DNA of 64,000 nt from Collinsella sp. AF08-23 (GTDB lineage Bacteria; Actinomycetota; Coriobacteriia; Coriobacteriales; Coriobacteriaceae): assembly GCF_003479805.1 (NCBI RefSeq), contig NZ_QUHV01000008.1:44366-108365 (forward strand), written 5' to 3'. The notes below the pieces were generated by a model that made no database searches, had not been told where the DNA came from, and was given only the letters and a program-made list of their open reading frames with translations. This document shows positions 1 through 9,721 of the stretch, in pieces. The number at the start of each line of letters is the position of its first letter. Positions within the stretch are counted from its first letter, which is position 1. The translations under genes and the position numbers were made by a program.

Positions 1-949
1 CCTCAGCCTCCTCGTCGGTCTCACCAGGGAAGCCGACCAAGCTTGTGGTGCGGATGACCATGCCGGGAATCTGGGAGCGCAACGTTGCGAACAACTTGGA
101 AAGCTCTTCCGTCGAGCCGCTCCGGTGCATCGCCTTCAGAATGCGCGCATTGCAGTGCTGCACGGGAATATCGATGTACGGCAAGATCTCGGGCGTATCG
201 CGAATGGCGGCAACGAGCTCATCCGTCATCCCCTCGGGCTGCAGATAGAGCACGCGCACCCAAACATGATGGGGACGAACAGCCTCTGCGACGGCGACCA
301 TGAGCTGGGCCAAGTTGGCAGGCCCTTCGACCTCTCCCGTAAAATCGCTCCCCCAGATGCCCGTATCCTGGCCAATCAGTACGATCTCGCGCACACCGCC
401 CGCAACGAGGTCGCGAACTTCGGCGAGAATGCTCTCAGCCGTACGAGAGTTGTACCGACCGCGGATATAGGGAATCGCGCAGAAGCTGCAGAAGCGATCG
501 CAGCCATCGGAGATCTTGACGTAGGCGACGGCGCTCTCCACCGTGCGCTTGACCGTAGGAATGAACGGAAGCGAATCGCGCTCGATGCCAAGGACTTCGT
601 CCATGACAGCGACGATTCCGTCCTCCTCATCGGTGCGGACGAACGCGGCAACCTCCGGCAGCTCTTCGGGAAGCTCGTCGCCGTATCGAGAGGGAACGCA
701 GCCGCACATGACGATCCTCGTGTCGCGGACGCCATCGGCGACATCCTCGGCGAGCGCCAACGTGGTCTCAATGCTCTCAGACGTGGCCGAAGCGAGGAAC
801 GAGCACGTGTTGATGATGACCGCATCGGCGTCTGCGGCCTCGAACACCTCCTCGTAGCCCGCACCGTTTAAAAGCGAACGCATACGGTCGGTGTCGACTT
901 CGTTCTTGGCGCAGCCGAGCGTGATGTAAAGAAGAGAGGCGTGAGCCAT
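1..949 (-). CDS. rimO: Ribosomal protein S12 methylthiotransferase RimO, 3' end cut by the window
   Basis: Radical-SAM methylthiotransferase that adds a methylthio group to an aspartate of ribosomal protein S12. The ATG at 949 gives MAHASLLYITLGCAKNEVD, which carries the first cluster-binding cysteine of the N-terminal UPF0004 domain. The radical-SAM motif CDRFCSFC follows near residue 155, inside the RimO-like context KISDGCDRFCSFCAIP, and then an IPVQHCN-like stretch. The C-terminal TRAM domain lies beyond base 1. MiaB is the close alternative; the wording around the CxxxCxxC motif favours RimO. It lies 9 bp downstream of yajQ on the same strand. Confidence 0.88.
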   Translation of the reverse strand, partial: MAHASLLYITLGCAKNEVDTDRMRSLLNGAGYEEVFEAADADAVIINTCSFLASATSESIETTLALAEDVADGVRDTRIVMCGCVPSRYGDELPEELPEVAAFVRTDEEDGIVAVMDEVLGIERDSLPFIPTVKRTVESAVAYVKISDGCDRFCSFCAIPYIRGRYNSRTAESILAEVRDLVAGGVREIVLIGQDTGIWGSDFTGEVEGPANLAQLMVAVAEAVRPHHVWVRVLYLQPEGMTDELVAAIRDTPEILPYIDIPVQHCNARILKAMHRSGSTEELSKLFATLRSQIPGMVIRTTSLVGFPGETDEEAE

Positions 950-958
950 CACATGATC

Positions 959-1456
959 CTAACGATAGTTGGTGAACTGAAGCGGCTGACCATAGTCCTG
1001 ATTGCGCAAAAAGCCGATGACCTGCTGGAGGGCATCCTTCGAGGCGCTCGAGACGCGAAGTTTATCGGCCTCAATGGTGACCTTGACCTTGAGCTTCTGG
1101 TCCTTGATGTCTTTGTTGATCTTCTTGGCAGTCGCCTGGTCGATTCCCTCGACGATATGGCCGAGGAGACGGACGGAGCCACCGGAAGCCGCCTGGGGAT
1201 CATCCCACTTGACCGCCTTGACGTCGACGCCGCGCTTAATGAGCTTGCCCGAAAGCACATCGATGATCTGTCGAGCGACGAAATCCGCAGGTGCGTTGAG
1301 CGTAAAGAGCTTGTCGGCCTTGGAAAGCTCGATCGTGGCACCCGAATCCTTCAGATCGTAGCGCTGTGCAAGTTCGCGTGAGGTTTGCTGGAAGGCGTTG
1401 TCGACCTCCTGCATATTAACTTCGGAAACGACGTCGAAGCTGGAATCTTTTGCCAT
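959..1456 (-). CDS. yajQ: YajQ family nucleotide-binding protein
   Basis: 165-aa protein with the family's N-terminal signature MAKDSSFDVVSEV and the two-ferredoxin-like-domain length typical of YajQ (about 163 aa). Members bind nucleotides, some cyclic di-GMP, and act in the cytoplasm; the ligand in this lineage is unknown. The ATG at 1456 is preceded by a strong ribosome-binding site (AAGGAG). It sits between the RodZ-like gene and rimO on the same strand, consistent with co-transcription. Confidence 0.9.
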   Translation of the reverse strand: MAKDSSFDVVSEVNMQEVDNAFQQTSRELAQRYDLKDSGATIELSKADKLFTLNAPADFVARQIIDVLSGKLIKRGVDVKAVKWDDPQAASGGSVRLLGHIVEGIDQATAKKINKDIKDQKLKVKVTIEADKLRVSSASKDALQQVIGFLRNQDYGQPLQFTNYR

Positions 1457-1494
1457 GGTGCGGCTCCTTATCTCATGCGCCCGTTCGGGCGGGG

Positions 1495-2859
1495 TTACTG
1501 CGACTCGCTGGAAGAACTGCCATCGGAAACGGTGATGCCCGCCTCTTTAGCCTCCGCTGCGGTCATGTCTGGCGTGCCGTCTCCATCGCTGTCGATGACC
1601 TTCTCGTCGGATTCATCCGTTTGGGGAGCGGTGATGGACACCTTCCCGACACCGGACACCTTGGTATCGTAGCGGACTTTCTCCCCGTTCTTGTAAACGG
1701 CAACGTCGCTCGGGGAATCCGTGGTGATGTCGATCTGGCTGGATACGGTGAACTCCTGCTCAAAGGGGCCAACGACCTGCTTGCCGAGGACGATCTTGCC
1801 ATCGAGCTTGACTTCGACCCAGGCAACCGTGCCCTTTTCCTTGAGCGCGACCTTCACGACCGTCTCCGTGGGCTCGCTACTCGCGGAATCTTTGCCATCT
1901 GTCATGTCGCCGCCTTCTGAGTCCTGAGAGGCGCCCGCCTTGGAATCAGAAGAGGACGTGTCCTCAGTGCCGTCGTCTTGACCCGTATCGACCTGGGAGG
2001 TGCTCGGCGCACTCGAACCCGCCTTCGCATCTTCCTTGGGCGTGCACCCACGTAGGAGAAGAGTCACGCAAAGAACGATCAAGACCAGCAGGATGGTACC
2101 AGCAGCCAAGAGGATGCGTGGATCGAATGAAGGCTGGGGGGCGCGGTGCGGAGCGCCACCGGAACGCGGAGGCCTTCCGCCCCCACGCGCCCCATTCCCT
2201 CGACGGGGATCGCCATACGAATCGGAACGATTGCGTTGCTGACCATATGCCGCCCTGCGCGGATCGCGCGGGTCGCCGGCATATCGCGGGCGGCGACCGC
2301 CACGCGGTTCCATCTCATCGGACGAACGGACTCCGGGCCCGTAGGCACCCTCCCTTCCATTCGTGCGAGAACGAAGCGAGGGGTCATATCCCCTATCCGG
2401 TGAGGGACGGCGGCTGGTGGCCGGTCGCAACCGTGAAGAGGACAGGGGTTCATGCGATGAATTGGCCTCGGACACATACCCCGCTTGCGGCGGTCGCTGT
2501 GCAAAACGCGATGTCGTCGTCGAGTTGACCATCATATACCTGCCCGATGCGTTCGAGCTACGCGGGCTGGCATCTGCGGCGGCATCCTGGAAACGTCCCA
2601 CGCTCCCACCACCGTGCTCATACTCATGAAGCGCATCGAAATACGCCTCGATGACGTCACGCGGGTTGAGACCGAGATAACGGGCATAGCTCGAGATCAT
2701 CCCCTGGGCATACCCGCGCGGGGGCATGGCGGCGAAATTCTCCGTTTCGAAGTACTCTATGATCTGCGGACGAATTTTTACGATATTGGAGACCTGCTGG
2801 ATTGAGGCGCCCATCTGACGACGGCGCTCTAGAAGCATGTCGCCGAAATGACGGCTCAT
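1495..2859 (-). CDS. RodZ-like membrane protein with N-terminal helix-turn-helix
   Basis: 454-aa protein. Residues 1-75 form a RodZ-type XRE helix-turn-helix with the family phrases MPPRGYAQGMISSYARYLG and LGLNPRDVI. A long low-complexity Arg/Gly/Ser/Pro linker (about 90-245) follows, then one membrane span near 248-268 (LLAAGTILLVLIVLCVTLLL), an acidic Ser/Asp-rich stretch and an extracellular DUF4115-like beta domain (about 335-410). RodZ links MreB filaments to cell-wall synthesis; that role is inferred here because the mre operon lies 24 kb away. The ATG directly follows the ftsK stop codon (TAAATG), with GGAGG upstream, so the two genes are coupled. Confidence 0.8.
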   Translation of the reverse strand: MSRHFGDMLLERRRQMGASIQQVSNIVKIRPQIIEYFETENFAAMPPRGYAQGMISSYARYLGLNPRDVIEAYFDALHEYEHGGGSVGRFQDAAADASPRSSNASGRYMMVNSTTTSRFAQRPPQAGYVSEANSSHEPLSSSRLRPATSRRPSPDRGYDPSLRSRTNGREGAYGPGVRSSDEMEPRGGRRPRYAGDPRDPRRAAYGQQRNRSDSYGDPRRGNGARGGGRPPRSGGAPHRAPQPSFDPRILLAAGTILLVLIVLCVTLLLRGCTPKEDAKAGSSAPSTSQVDTGQDDGTEDTSSSDSKAGASQDSEGGDMTDGKDSASSEPTETVVKVALKEKGTVAWVEVKLDGKIVLGKQVVGPFEQEFTVSSQIDITTDSPSDVAVYKNGEKVRYDTKVSGVGKVSITAPQTDESDEKVIDSDGDGTPDMTAAEAKEAGITVSDGSSSSESQ

Positions 2860-5496
2860 TTACATCCCTCCAAAAATCTCATCTTCGCTCAAGGGTTCCT
2901 CGACGGCGCGAAGAGCCGCAAGCCCCTCCTCGTCGTAAAGGACCTCGCGCGGCTTAGACCCATCGGGTGGTCCGACGATGCCCTTCTCTTCAAGCATATC
3001 CATGATGCGCCCAGCACGGGCATATCCTACTTTGAGACGACGCTGCAGACCGGAGGTCGAGCCGAGCTGGGTCTCGACGACGATCTGTGCCGCATCCCAT
3101 AGCAGGGGGTCATCTTCGCTCGGGGCCTCGTTATAAAATCCTCCCCCGCCGCCGGACATCGTCGCCGGGGCGACTGCAGAGAGGATCTCCTCGTGATAGT
3201 CGGGCGCGCCCTGCTCCTTGACGAATTCGACGACACTGTTGATCTCATCGTCCGATACGAAGCAGCCTTGGATACGCTTGGGCTTGCCCCAATCAACCTT
3301 GGAGAACAACATATCGCCGTAACCGGTGAGCTTTTCGGCACCCATCTGGTCGATGATGACGCGACTGTCGATTCCCGTCGCGACATTGAACGCGATGCGA
3401 TTCGTGATGTTCGCCTTGATGAGGCCCGTCACGACGTTGGAGCTGGGGCGCTGCGTGGCGACGATGAGGTGGATACCCGCCGCGCGTCCGAGCTGGGCGA
3501 TGCGGACAATCGAAGCCTCGACGTCCTTGCCAGCCACCATCATGAGATCGGAGAGCTCGTCGATGATGATGACGAGATAAGGCATCTTGGCAGGCGGATT
3601 GTCGTAATGCTCGAATGCTCCCGCCGCTTGCTTCTCATTGAACGTCGAGATCTTGCGGACCCCCAGGCGCTCAAACACCTTGAGGCGCCGCTCCATTTCG
3701 GACACCGCCCACTGCAGGGCGCTCGCCGCCTGCTTGGGCTCCGTCACGACGGGAACATACAGGTGCGGCAACCCATTGTAGCCGGATAGCTCCACGCGCT
3801 TAGGATCGACCATGATCAGGCGCACATCCTCGGGCAAGCTACGCATGAGCAGGGCCATGATAATGGAGTTGATCATCACGGACTTACCAGAGCCCGTGGT
3901 ACCCGCGATGAGCAGATGGGGCATCTTGGCGAGGTCGGCCACGATGGGCTGGCCCTCGGCATCTCTACCGATCGCGAGCTCGAGCGGACCACCCTGGACG
4001 TAAGGCAGTACGTCGCCGAGGTTGACGTTTTGCCGTTTCGCGTTGGGAATTTCGATGCCCACGAGCGAGGTGCCGGGAATCGGGGCGAAGATGCGGACCG
4101 ATTGGGCGGCGAGCGACAGCGCGATATCGTCCTCGAGATTGGAGATACGGCTCACGCGTTCTCCCTCACCGGGCTGCACCTTGAAGGTGGTGACAGTAGG
4201 GCCCGATATCCAACCGACAACGCGGGAATGAAGGCCGAACTCGTTGAGGGTGGACTGCAAGGAGTTGGCAGTCTGCTCAAGTTCCCCCTCAGACGAAGCG
4301 GAAGATGCGGAATGAGGATTATGGCGCAGCATGCTGAGCGGAGGCAGCTGCAACTCTCCCTCTGCCGTGGCGGTATCGTCCGAGGCGTCACGCACGGTAG
4401 ACATGGCGGCCTGCTTTGGGCTGTCAGCAGAAGCGTTGGCGTTCCTGAGGAACTCGGGAATTGCCGGCCCCTTCGGAGTATCCGCCGCATCGAACGGCGG
4501 GATTTCGGGATCGACGGCGTCGGAGGCATCATCGGCTGCGGCGTCCGGTTCGCAGTCCCGCTTCTCATCGATGAGCGTGTCACGAACGGGAATGAGCGTC
4601 GTTTTGGCCTGCTCTGCGGCGACCTGCTCACTCACATCGACGAAGGGGTCTTCATCAACCTCGTCATCGACGGGCGGGCGAAGCACACTCGTCTCGCGCG
4701 CGCCCAAGAACGTGGTCTCGGCAGTATCGAGATCATCGAAAAGCGTTTGTTGATCGGCTGCAGCACCACCGCGGGAGGAAGGCATGCGACGCTGGGCCTG
4801 GGCGTGCTCGGCGTCCTCGCCCCACGGCATGTCATTCACATCCACACGACGGCGCTCGGCGAGTCTCCGCGCACGGTCTGCGGCCATCTCGAAAAAGGAA
4901 CTCACGGAGAACCCAATTATCACAAGGCCGACGATGACGAGGCCGACCAGGACCACCATCGAAATCGTCTTGCCGAGCGCGGCTTGAAGCGCGCTGGCGA
5001 TGAATGCACCTAGATAGCCACCGGACGTAATAAGCGCGGCGGTCTCGAACATGCCGGCGGTTGCGTAATCGGTTCCAGGAACCATAAGCGAAAGCATGGA
5101 AAGCACACAGACGAACATAAGCCCGCCGCCGGCGAGCGTTCGCACATTCAGCGGGGTCTTCTCACGCAAGAATAGACCGCCGGCGAACATGAGGAGTACA
5201 AACGGCAGCACATAGGCACCAAGGCCGAAGCCGAGGTGGTAAAAACTGGCTATTGCATGCGAGACGGGTGCCGAAGAGGGCGAGACGACGGCGATGAAGG
5301 ATACGACGGCGACGACCGCGAGCACGATCCCCGTGATATCGCGACCGACGGATGAATCCATCAACGGCTCGAAGGCGGGCTCTTGCACGGCCGCCTTCGA
5401 ACCATTCGCGCGAAGATTGCGCGACGGTTGCTTGGCACCGGCGCGCTTGCCCGCGGCACCTCCCTTTTTGTTCGTGGCTGCGTTTGCGCGAGGCAA
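2860..5496 (-). CDS. ftsK: FtsK/SpoIIIE family DNA translocase
   Basis: 878-aa septal DNA pump that moves chromosome ends across the closing septum. Hydrophobic spans occupy about residues 55-200, followed by a charged variable linker (about 205-420). The motor holds Walker A GTTGSGKS at about 532-539, Walker B VIIIDELSD near 642 and the ATQRPS motif, and ends in the winged-helix gamma domain (RRLKVGYARAGRIMDML near 790-810) that reads polarity sequences. The start is a TTG one base after the rnj stop, with GGAGGTG upstream; no ATG fits, so translation is probably coupled to rnj. Confidence 0.93.
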   Translation of the reverse strand: MPRANAATNKKGGAAGKRAGAKQPSRNLRANGSKAAVQEPAFEPLMDSSVGRDITGIVLAVVAVVSFIAVVSPSSAPVSHAIASFYHLGFGLGAYVLPFVLLMFAGGLFLREKTPLNVRTLAGGGLMFVCVLSMLSLMVPGTDYATAGMFETAALITSGGYLGAFIASALQAALGKTISMVVLVGLVIVGLVIIGFSVSSFFEMAADRARRLAERRRVDVNDMPWGEDAEHAQAQRRMPSSRGGAAADQQTLFDDLDTAETTFLGARETSVLRPPVDDEVDEDPFVDVSEQVAAEQAKTTLIPVRDTLIDEKRDCEPDAAADDASDAVDPEIPPFDAADTPKGPAIPEFLRNANASADSPKQAAMSTVRDASDDTATAEGELQLPPLSMLRHNPHSASSASSEGELEQTANSLQSTLNEFGLHSRVVGWISGPTVTTFKVQPGEGERVSRISNLEDDIALSLAAQSVRIFAPIPGTSLVGIEIPNAKRQNVNLGDVLPYVQGGPLELAIGRDAEGQPIVADLAKMPHLLIAGTTGSGKSVMINSIIMALLMRSLPEDVRLIMVDPKRVELSGYNGLPHLYVPVVTEPKQAASALQWAVSEMERRLKVFERLGVRKISTFNEKQAAGAFEHYDNPPAKMPYLVIIIDELSDLMMVAGKDVEASIVRIAQLGRAAGIHLIVATQRPSSNVVTGLIKANITNRIAFNVATGIDSRVIIDQMGAEKLTGYGDMLFSKVDWGKPKRIQGCFVSDDEINSVVEFVKEQGAPDYHEEILSAVAPATMSGGGGGFYNEAPSEDDPLLWDAAQIVVETQLGSTSGLQRRLKVGYARAGRIMDMLEEKGIVGPPDGSKPREVLYDEEGLAALRAVEEPLSEDEIFGGM

Positions 5497-5497
5497 C

Positions 5498-7177
5498 CTA
5501 CACCTCCATGACGACCGGAATGATCATCGGCCGCGTGCGATTGTTGTTCCAGATGAAATTGGATAACGCGTCGCGGACAGCCTTGCGGATGGCATCCGTG
5601 CCCGAACTGGAGAAGTTGAACGAACCCTTCTCGATCGCGCGCTGGATGGCGGCGGAGGCGTCGGCGGAGAACTGGTCATCGATGGGGAACGAGACACCGC
5701 GTCCAGAGAACTCGAGATCGCCGATCTTCTTGCGCTTCATGTCGACCATGGCGACGACCGTGACCATACCATCGCTTGCCAGCTTCTGGCGATCGCGCAG
5801 GACGATGGGGTCGGTGTCGCCGATGCGGAGTCCATCGACGTACACGACGCCGGACTCGACGGCGCGCCCGCGCTTGACACGGCCGTCGCGCATCTCGAGC
5901 GTGTCGCCGTTATCGACGACGAAGATGTTCTTGGACGGAATGCCCATCTTCTCTCCGAGGGCGGCATGCGCGCGCAGGTGCACGGCCTCACCGTGCACGG
6001 GCATGAAGAAGGTGGGCTTGGTGAGGGCCAGCATGAGCTTAAGCTCCTCCTGGCTCGCATGGCCCGAGACGTGCACCAGCGCACGGCTCTTGTCGTACAC
6101 GTCGCAACCGAGCTTTGCGAGGCTGTTGACGACCTGTTGAACGGCCTTCTCATTGCCGGGGACAGGCGTTGCGGAGATGATCACCGTATCGCCCTCATGG
6201 ATGGAGAGCGTCTTGTGCTCGCCGTTGGCCATGCGGGAAAGCGCCGAGAGCGGCTCGCCCTGGGAGCCGGTGCACATGACCACGATCTTATCCTCGGGCA
6301 GACCATTGATGTCGAAAGCATCGACAAGGTCGTGCTCGTCAACGTTTAGGTACCCGAGCTCACGGGCGACACGCGTGTTCGTGAGCATGGAGCGACCCGT
6401 GACCACGATCTTGCGGTTGCACTTCTTGGCGGCGTTGCAAATCTGCTGCAGACGATGGATATGGCTCGAGAAGGACGCGACAAACACACGTCCCTTGGCG
6501 TTCTTGATGATATGCAGCAGCGAGGGACCGACCTCCGCCTCGGATTTGGTGAAACCAGGGACCGTGGCGTTGGTGGAGTCGGACAGCAACAGATCGACGC
6601 CCTGCTTACCAAAGCGGGCGATGGCGCCATAGTCGGGCGTCACACCGTCGATGGGCGTCTGGTCGAGCTTGAAGTCTCCCGTATGCACCACGGTGCCCGC
6701 CGGCGTCTTGAGAAACACGCCGAGCGCGCCGGGAATGGAGTGCGTCGTTGAGAAGAACTCGATCGAGAAACAGCCGAGGTTGACATGGCTGCCGCCCTTG
6801 ACCTCACGGAACTTGGGCGCGCGGATGCGAAACTCGGAGAGCTTTCCCTCGATGAAGCCGAGCGTGAGCTTGCTCGAGAAGATGGGGACCTTGGTGTTGA
6901 GGTCCTGGAGAAGATACGGCAGGGCACCGGTATGGTCCTCGTGGCCGTGCGTGACGATGATGCCACGCAGCTTGTGCTCGTTCTCGAGTACATAGGTGTA
7001 GTCGGGCAGGACCAGGTCGATACCGGGCTGATTGTCGTCGGGGAACATGAGGCCCGCGTCGATAAGAACCATGTCCTCACCGCACTCGAAGGCGGTCATG
7101 TTCTTGCCAATACCGTCAAGGCCGCCCAGGGGAATGACCTTGAGCGCGGCAGAAGAGGTCTTCTTGTTGTTTGCCAT
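5498..7177 (-). CDS. rnj: Ribonuclease J
   Basis: 559-aa metallo-beta-lactamase/beta-CASP ribonuclease with 5'-3' exonuclease and endonuclease activity in mRNA decay and rRNA maturation. The metal site THGHEDHTG lies near residue 75-83, with downstream beta-CASP motifs (VHTGDFKLDQTP, SDSTNA, VHVSGHASQEELKL) and a C-terminal domain. The frame is open upstream to 7279, but the ATG at 7177 is chosen because GAAAGGA lies about 12 bases before it and MANNKK begins the basic tail usual in actinobacterial RNase J. ftsK follows directly. Confidence 0.93.
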   Translation of the reverse strand: MANNKKTSSAALKVIPLGGLDGIGKNMTAFECGEDMVLIDAGLMFPDDNQPGIDLVLPDYTYVLENEHKLRGIIVTHGHEDHTGALPYLLQDLNTKVPIFSSKLTLGFIEGKLSEFRIRAPKFREVKGGSHVNLGCFSIEFFSTTHSIPGALGVFLKTPAGTVVHTGDFKLDQTPIDGVTPDYGAIARFGKQGVDLLLSDSTNATVPGFTKSEAEVGPSLLHIIKNAKGRVFVASFSSHIHRLQQICNAAKKCNRKIVVTGRSMLTNTRVARELGYLNVDEHDLVDAFDINGLPEDKIVVMCTGSQGEPLSALSRMANGEHKTLSIHEGDTVIISATPVPGNEKAVQQVVNSLAKLGCDVYDKSRALVHVSGHASQEELKLMLALTKPTFFMPVHGEAVHLRAHAALGEKMGIPSKNIFVVDNGDTLEMRDGRVKRGRAVESGVVYVDGLRIGDTDPIVLRDRQKLASDGMVTVVAMVDMKRKKIGDLEFSGRGVSFPIDDQFSADASAAIQRAIEKGSFNFSSSGTDAIRKAVRDALSNFIWNNNRTRPMIIPVVMEV

Positions 7178-7338
7178 AAGCGAATTGTTTCCTTTCGTTT
7201 GAGCTTCATACAAAAACGATGGGGCGCACCCATCGTACTGGTCGAAATAACCAACGTCGGTTCGAGAGGTCCGGCGCATTCCGTTTTATTGTAACGGGCT
7301 TGCAACGGCAGGACAAAAGTCCACCAAAAGAACTACGC

Positions 7339-7459
7339 CCCTCCCGGTCCGGGGCAAATCATCCCGTGCTCGAACAGTCCTGGCTCGCACGAAGGGTCCA
7401 CAGGACCCTTCGGCTCGTGCGGAACTGCGCGCGGGATGGTAAGCCCCGGACCGGGAGGG
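7339..7459. repeat. Long hairpin repeat 1 between glyS and rnj
   Basis: A 121-base imperfect palindrome. The outer arms (7339-7355 and 7443-7459) pair perfectly over 17 bases, CCCTCCCGGTCCGGGGC. An inner hairpin with arms GCACGAAGGGTCC and GGACCCTTCG-CTCGTGC closes on a 3-base loop. Between them lie the segments ATCATCCCGTGCTCGAACAG and GAACTGCGCGCGG, which recur in the neighbouring hairpin at 7525-7606. It lies in the untranslated gap downstream of glyS and upstream of rnj and could act as an RNA stabiliser or as a REP-type mobile hairpin; function is not known. Confidence 0.7.
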
Positions 7460-7524
7460 ATATCGAAAAGGCTTCACCTCAATCATCACATCAAATCGCA
7501 ATTGATTGAGAGTGAATTGCCAGA

Positions 7525-7606
7525 GCTCCGCCCTCGCACCTATCGTTCCGCGCGCAGTTCGCGCAAGCGCTGTTTGAGCACGGAATGATAGGTACGAGGG
7601 CGGAGC
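7525..7606. repeat. Long hairpin repeat 2 between glyS and rnj
   Basis: An 82-base palindrome with 12 perfectly paired outer bases (GCTCCGCCCTCG at 7525-7536 with its complement at 7595-7606), one mismatch and further pairing CCTATCGTTCCG with CGGAATGATAGG. On the minus strand its inner arms read ATCATTCCGTGCTCAAACAG and GAACTGCGCGCGG, nearly the same as the inner arms of the 7339-7459 hairpin on the plus strand. The two are thus members of one family in opposite orientation whose outer arms are unrelated. No gene is seen in 7178-7630. Confidence 0.7.
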
Positions 7607-7630
7607 GACGGGATCAGACCCAGCTAATCG

Positions 7631-9721
7631 CTACTTGCGGGCCATCTCGCCGATGTTGGCGATGCCGGCAAAGACCGATTCAAAGCGGTTGAGGAGGCGC
7701 AGGCGGTTTGCACGCAAGGCCTCATCCTCATCCATGACCATAACTTCGTCGAAGAACGCATCGATAGGCTCGCGCAGGGCCGCAAGAGCGGCGATTACCG
7801 CAGTGAAGTCCTTGGCGGACCGTGCCACATCGACGTTGGCCTGGGCGGCATCCGTGGCCTCGAGCAAGACTCTCTCAGCATCGCCCATCAGCGCGGAATC
7901 GACCTCGCTGCCAAGCACGGCATCGGCAAGATGGGCGGCGCGGGCATAGGCGGTGGCGAGGTTGTCAAACGCCTCGCGATCGTTGGCACGGGCGTCCTCA
8001 AGGGCGTGGGCGAGCTGGAAGTACTGCGCAGGCACAGTGACGCTGCCAGCGGAAACGGCGGCGACGGTATCGGCGGAGATCTTCTCATCGCGGACCATCT
8101 GCTCCATGCGACCCTTAATGAAGGCGCACACGGAAGCTTCCACCTCGTCCTTGTCGAATGCAAGTCCCTGCTCCAAGTACCCATCGAGCGCAGCATCGAC
8201 AATCGCCTCGTAGCCACAGCCCAAACGATCACGAAGGATGTTCAGCACGCCGATTGCGGAACGACGAAGCGCGAAGGGGTCCTTGGAGCCGGTGGGCGGC
8301 TCGCCAATGGCGAACATGCCCGCGATGGTGTCGAGCTTGTCGGCCACGGCGACAACGCATCCGGCGATACCTTCGGGCAGCTCGTCTCCGGCAAAACGCG
8401 GACGGTAATGATCGCGAATCGCAGCGGCGACAGCAGGCTCCTCACCCGCGGCGGTGGCGTAGTACCCGCCCATCACGCCCTGCTGGCTCGTGAACTCGAC
8501 AACAGCCGAGGAGACCAGGTCGGCTTTAGCGAGATGAGCGGCACGCTGGGCATCGGAGGCGGCATGCGCGCCCAAATGCGCCTCGTTGGCGATGGCGAGC
8601 GCCAGGTCCTCCATACGGTCGGACTTTTGCAGGACCGTACCGAGCTTCTTTTGGAAACCAACGTTTGCCAGGCGAGCACGGAACTCCTCAAGATCGATTT
8701 TGAGGTCCTCGTCGTAGAAGAACTTTGCATCGTACAGACGGGCGCGCACCACACGCTCGTTGCCGTCGACAACCGTTTCACTCACGGCCGGATCGGCATT
8801 CGAGACGACCACAAAAGCGCGGGTGAGCTTACCCTCCGCATCGTAGGTGGGGAAATAACGCTGGTTGGAGAGCATAGACTCGCAGATGATCTCGGAGGGC
8901 ACGGCGAGGAACTCCTCGTCGAAATGGCCAACCAGAACCGTGGGCCACTCGCAGAAGTTCACAACCTCATCGAAGATTTTCGTGGGCGTGTCCACACGCA
9001 CGCCGAGCTCGTCCTCGACACGAGCGATACCAGCGCGGATGACCTCCTCACGGCGCTCGGCCGAGAGCACATGCGCCGCCTCGAGAACCTGCTCGTAGGA
9101 CGCGGCGCTGGAAACAACGTGCTCACCAGGCGACAAAACGCGATGACCGCGCGTGGTGGAGCCGCTCTTCACGTCGGCAAAGGAGACGGGCACGACCTCC
9201 TCTCCGAACAGGCAGCAGATCCAACGCACCGGACGCACGAACGTGGCATGCTCGCTCCCCCACCGCTGGCTACGGTAGTTAGGCCACTGAATGGCAGGGA
9301 TGAGATCCTCGCACACGCGGGTAAGAATCGGAACAGCGGGCTCGGAAGGCGTGTTCTGCTCAGCGAAGACGTACTCGGTGCCGTCTGCGTCCTCGCGGCG
9401 GACGAGCTCCGCGGCGGTCATGCCATTCTTGCGGGCAAAACCCTCGGCCGCCTTGGTGGGATTTCCCTCGGCGTCGAATGCGATCTTTGCGGAAGGCCCG
9501 CGGAGAACGGAGTGAATCTCCTCCGTCGCCTCGGCGACGTCTAACACCAATGCAGCGAGACGACGCGGCGAAGAAATGATGCGAACGTCACCATGGGCCA
9601 GTCCAGCATCGTCCAGACCCTTGGAAATCAGGGTTTTGAGTTGCTTGACGGCGTTGTTGAGCGGAGCGGAGGGCATCTCTTCGACGCCAAGCTCGAACAG
9701 GAAATCACGGGTACCGGCCAT
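7631..9721 (-). CDS. glyS: Glycyl-tRNA synthetase beta subunit
   Basis: 696-aa beta chain of the bacterial alpha2/beta2 glycyl-tRNA synthetase, which binds tRNA-Gly. It starts MAGTRDFLFELGVEEMPSA, the family's N-terminal signature (FELGTEELP type), and shows the HD-like and anticodon-binding regions including SNQRYFP and ADKLDTIAGMFAIG. Length matches the usual 680-700. It follows glyQ without a gap (glyQ stop at 9722), giving equal production of the two subunits. Confidence 0.95.
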   Translation of the reverse strand: MAGTRDFLFELGVEEMPSAPLNNAVKQLKTLISKGLDDAGLAHGDVRIISSPRRLAALVLDVAEATEEIHSVLRGPSAKIAFDAEGNPTKAAEGFARKNGMTAAELVRREDADGTEYVFAEQNTPSEPAVPILTRVCEDLIPAIQWPNYRSQRWGSEHATFVRPVRWICCLFGEEVVPVSFADVKSGSTTRGHRVLSPGEHVVSSAASYEQVLEAAHVLSAERREEVIRAGIARVEDELGVRVDTPTKIFDEVVNFCEWPTVLVGHFDEEFLAVPSEIICESMLSNQRYFPTYDAEGKLTRAFVVVSNADPAVSETVVDGNERVVRARLYDAKFFYDEDLKIDLEEFRARLANVGFQKKLGTVLQKSDRMEDLALAIANEAHLGAHAASDAQRAAHLAKADLVSSAVVEFTSQQGVMGGYYATAAGEEPAVAAAIRDHYRPRFAGDELPEGIAGCVVAVADKLDTIAGMFAIGEPPTGSKDPFALRRSAIGVLNILRDRLGCGYEAIVDAALDGYLEQGLAFDKDEVEASVCAFIKGRMEQMVRDEKISADTVAAVSAGSVTVPAQYFQLAHALEDARANDREAFDNLATAYARAAHLADAVLGSEVDSALMGDAERVLLEATDAAQANVDVARSAKDFTAVIAALAALREPIDAFFDEVMVMDEDEALRANRLRLLNRFESVFAGIANIGEMARK

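Noticed and set aside
7178..7279. Longer RNase J starting at 7279
   Set aside because: The extra 34 residues are unlike the family, and a good binding site lies just before the ATG at 7177.
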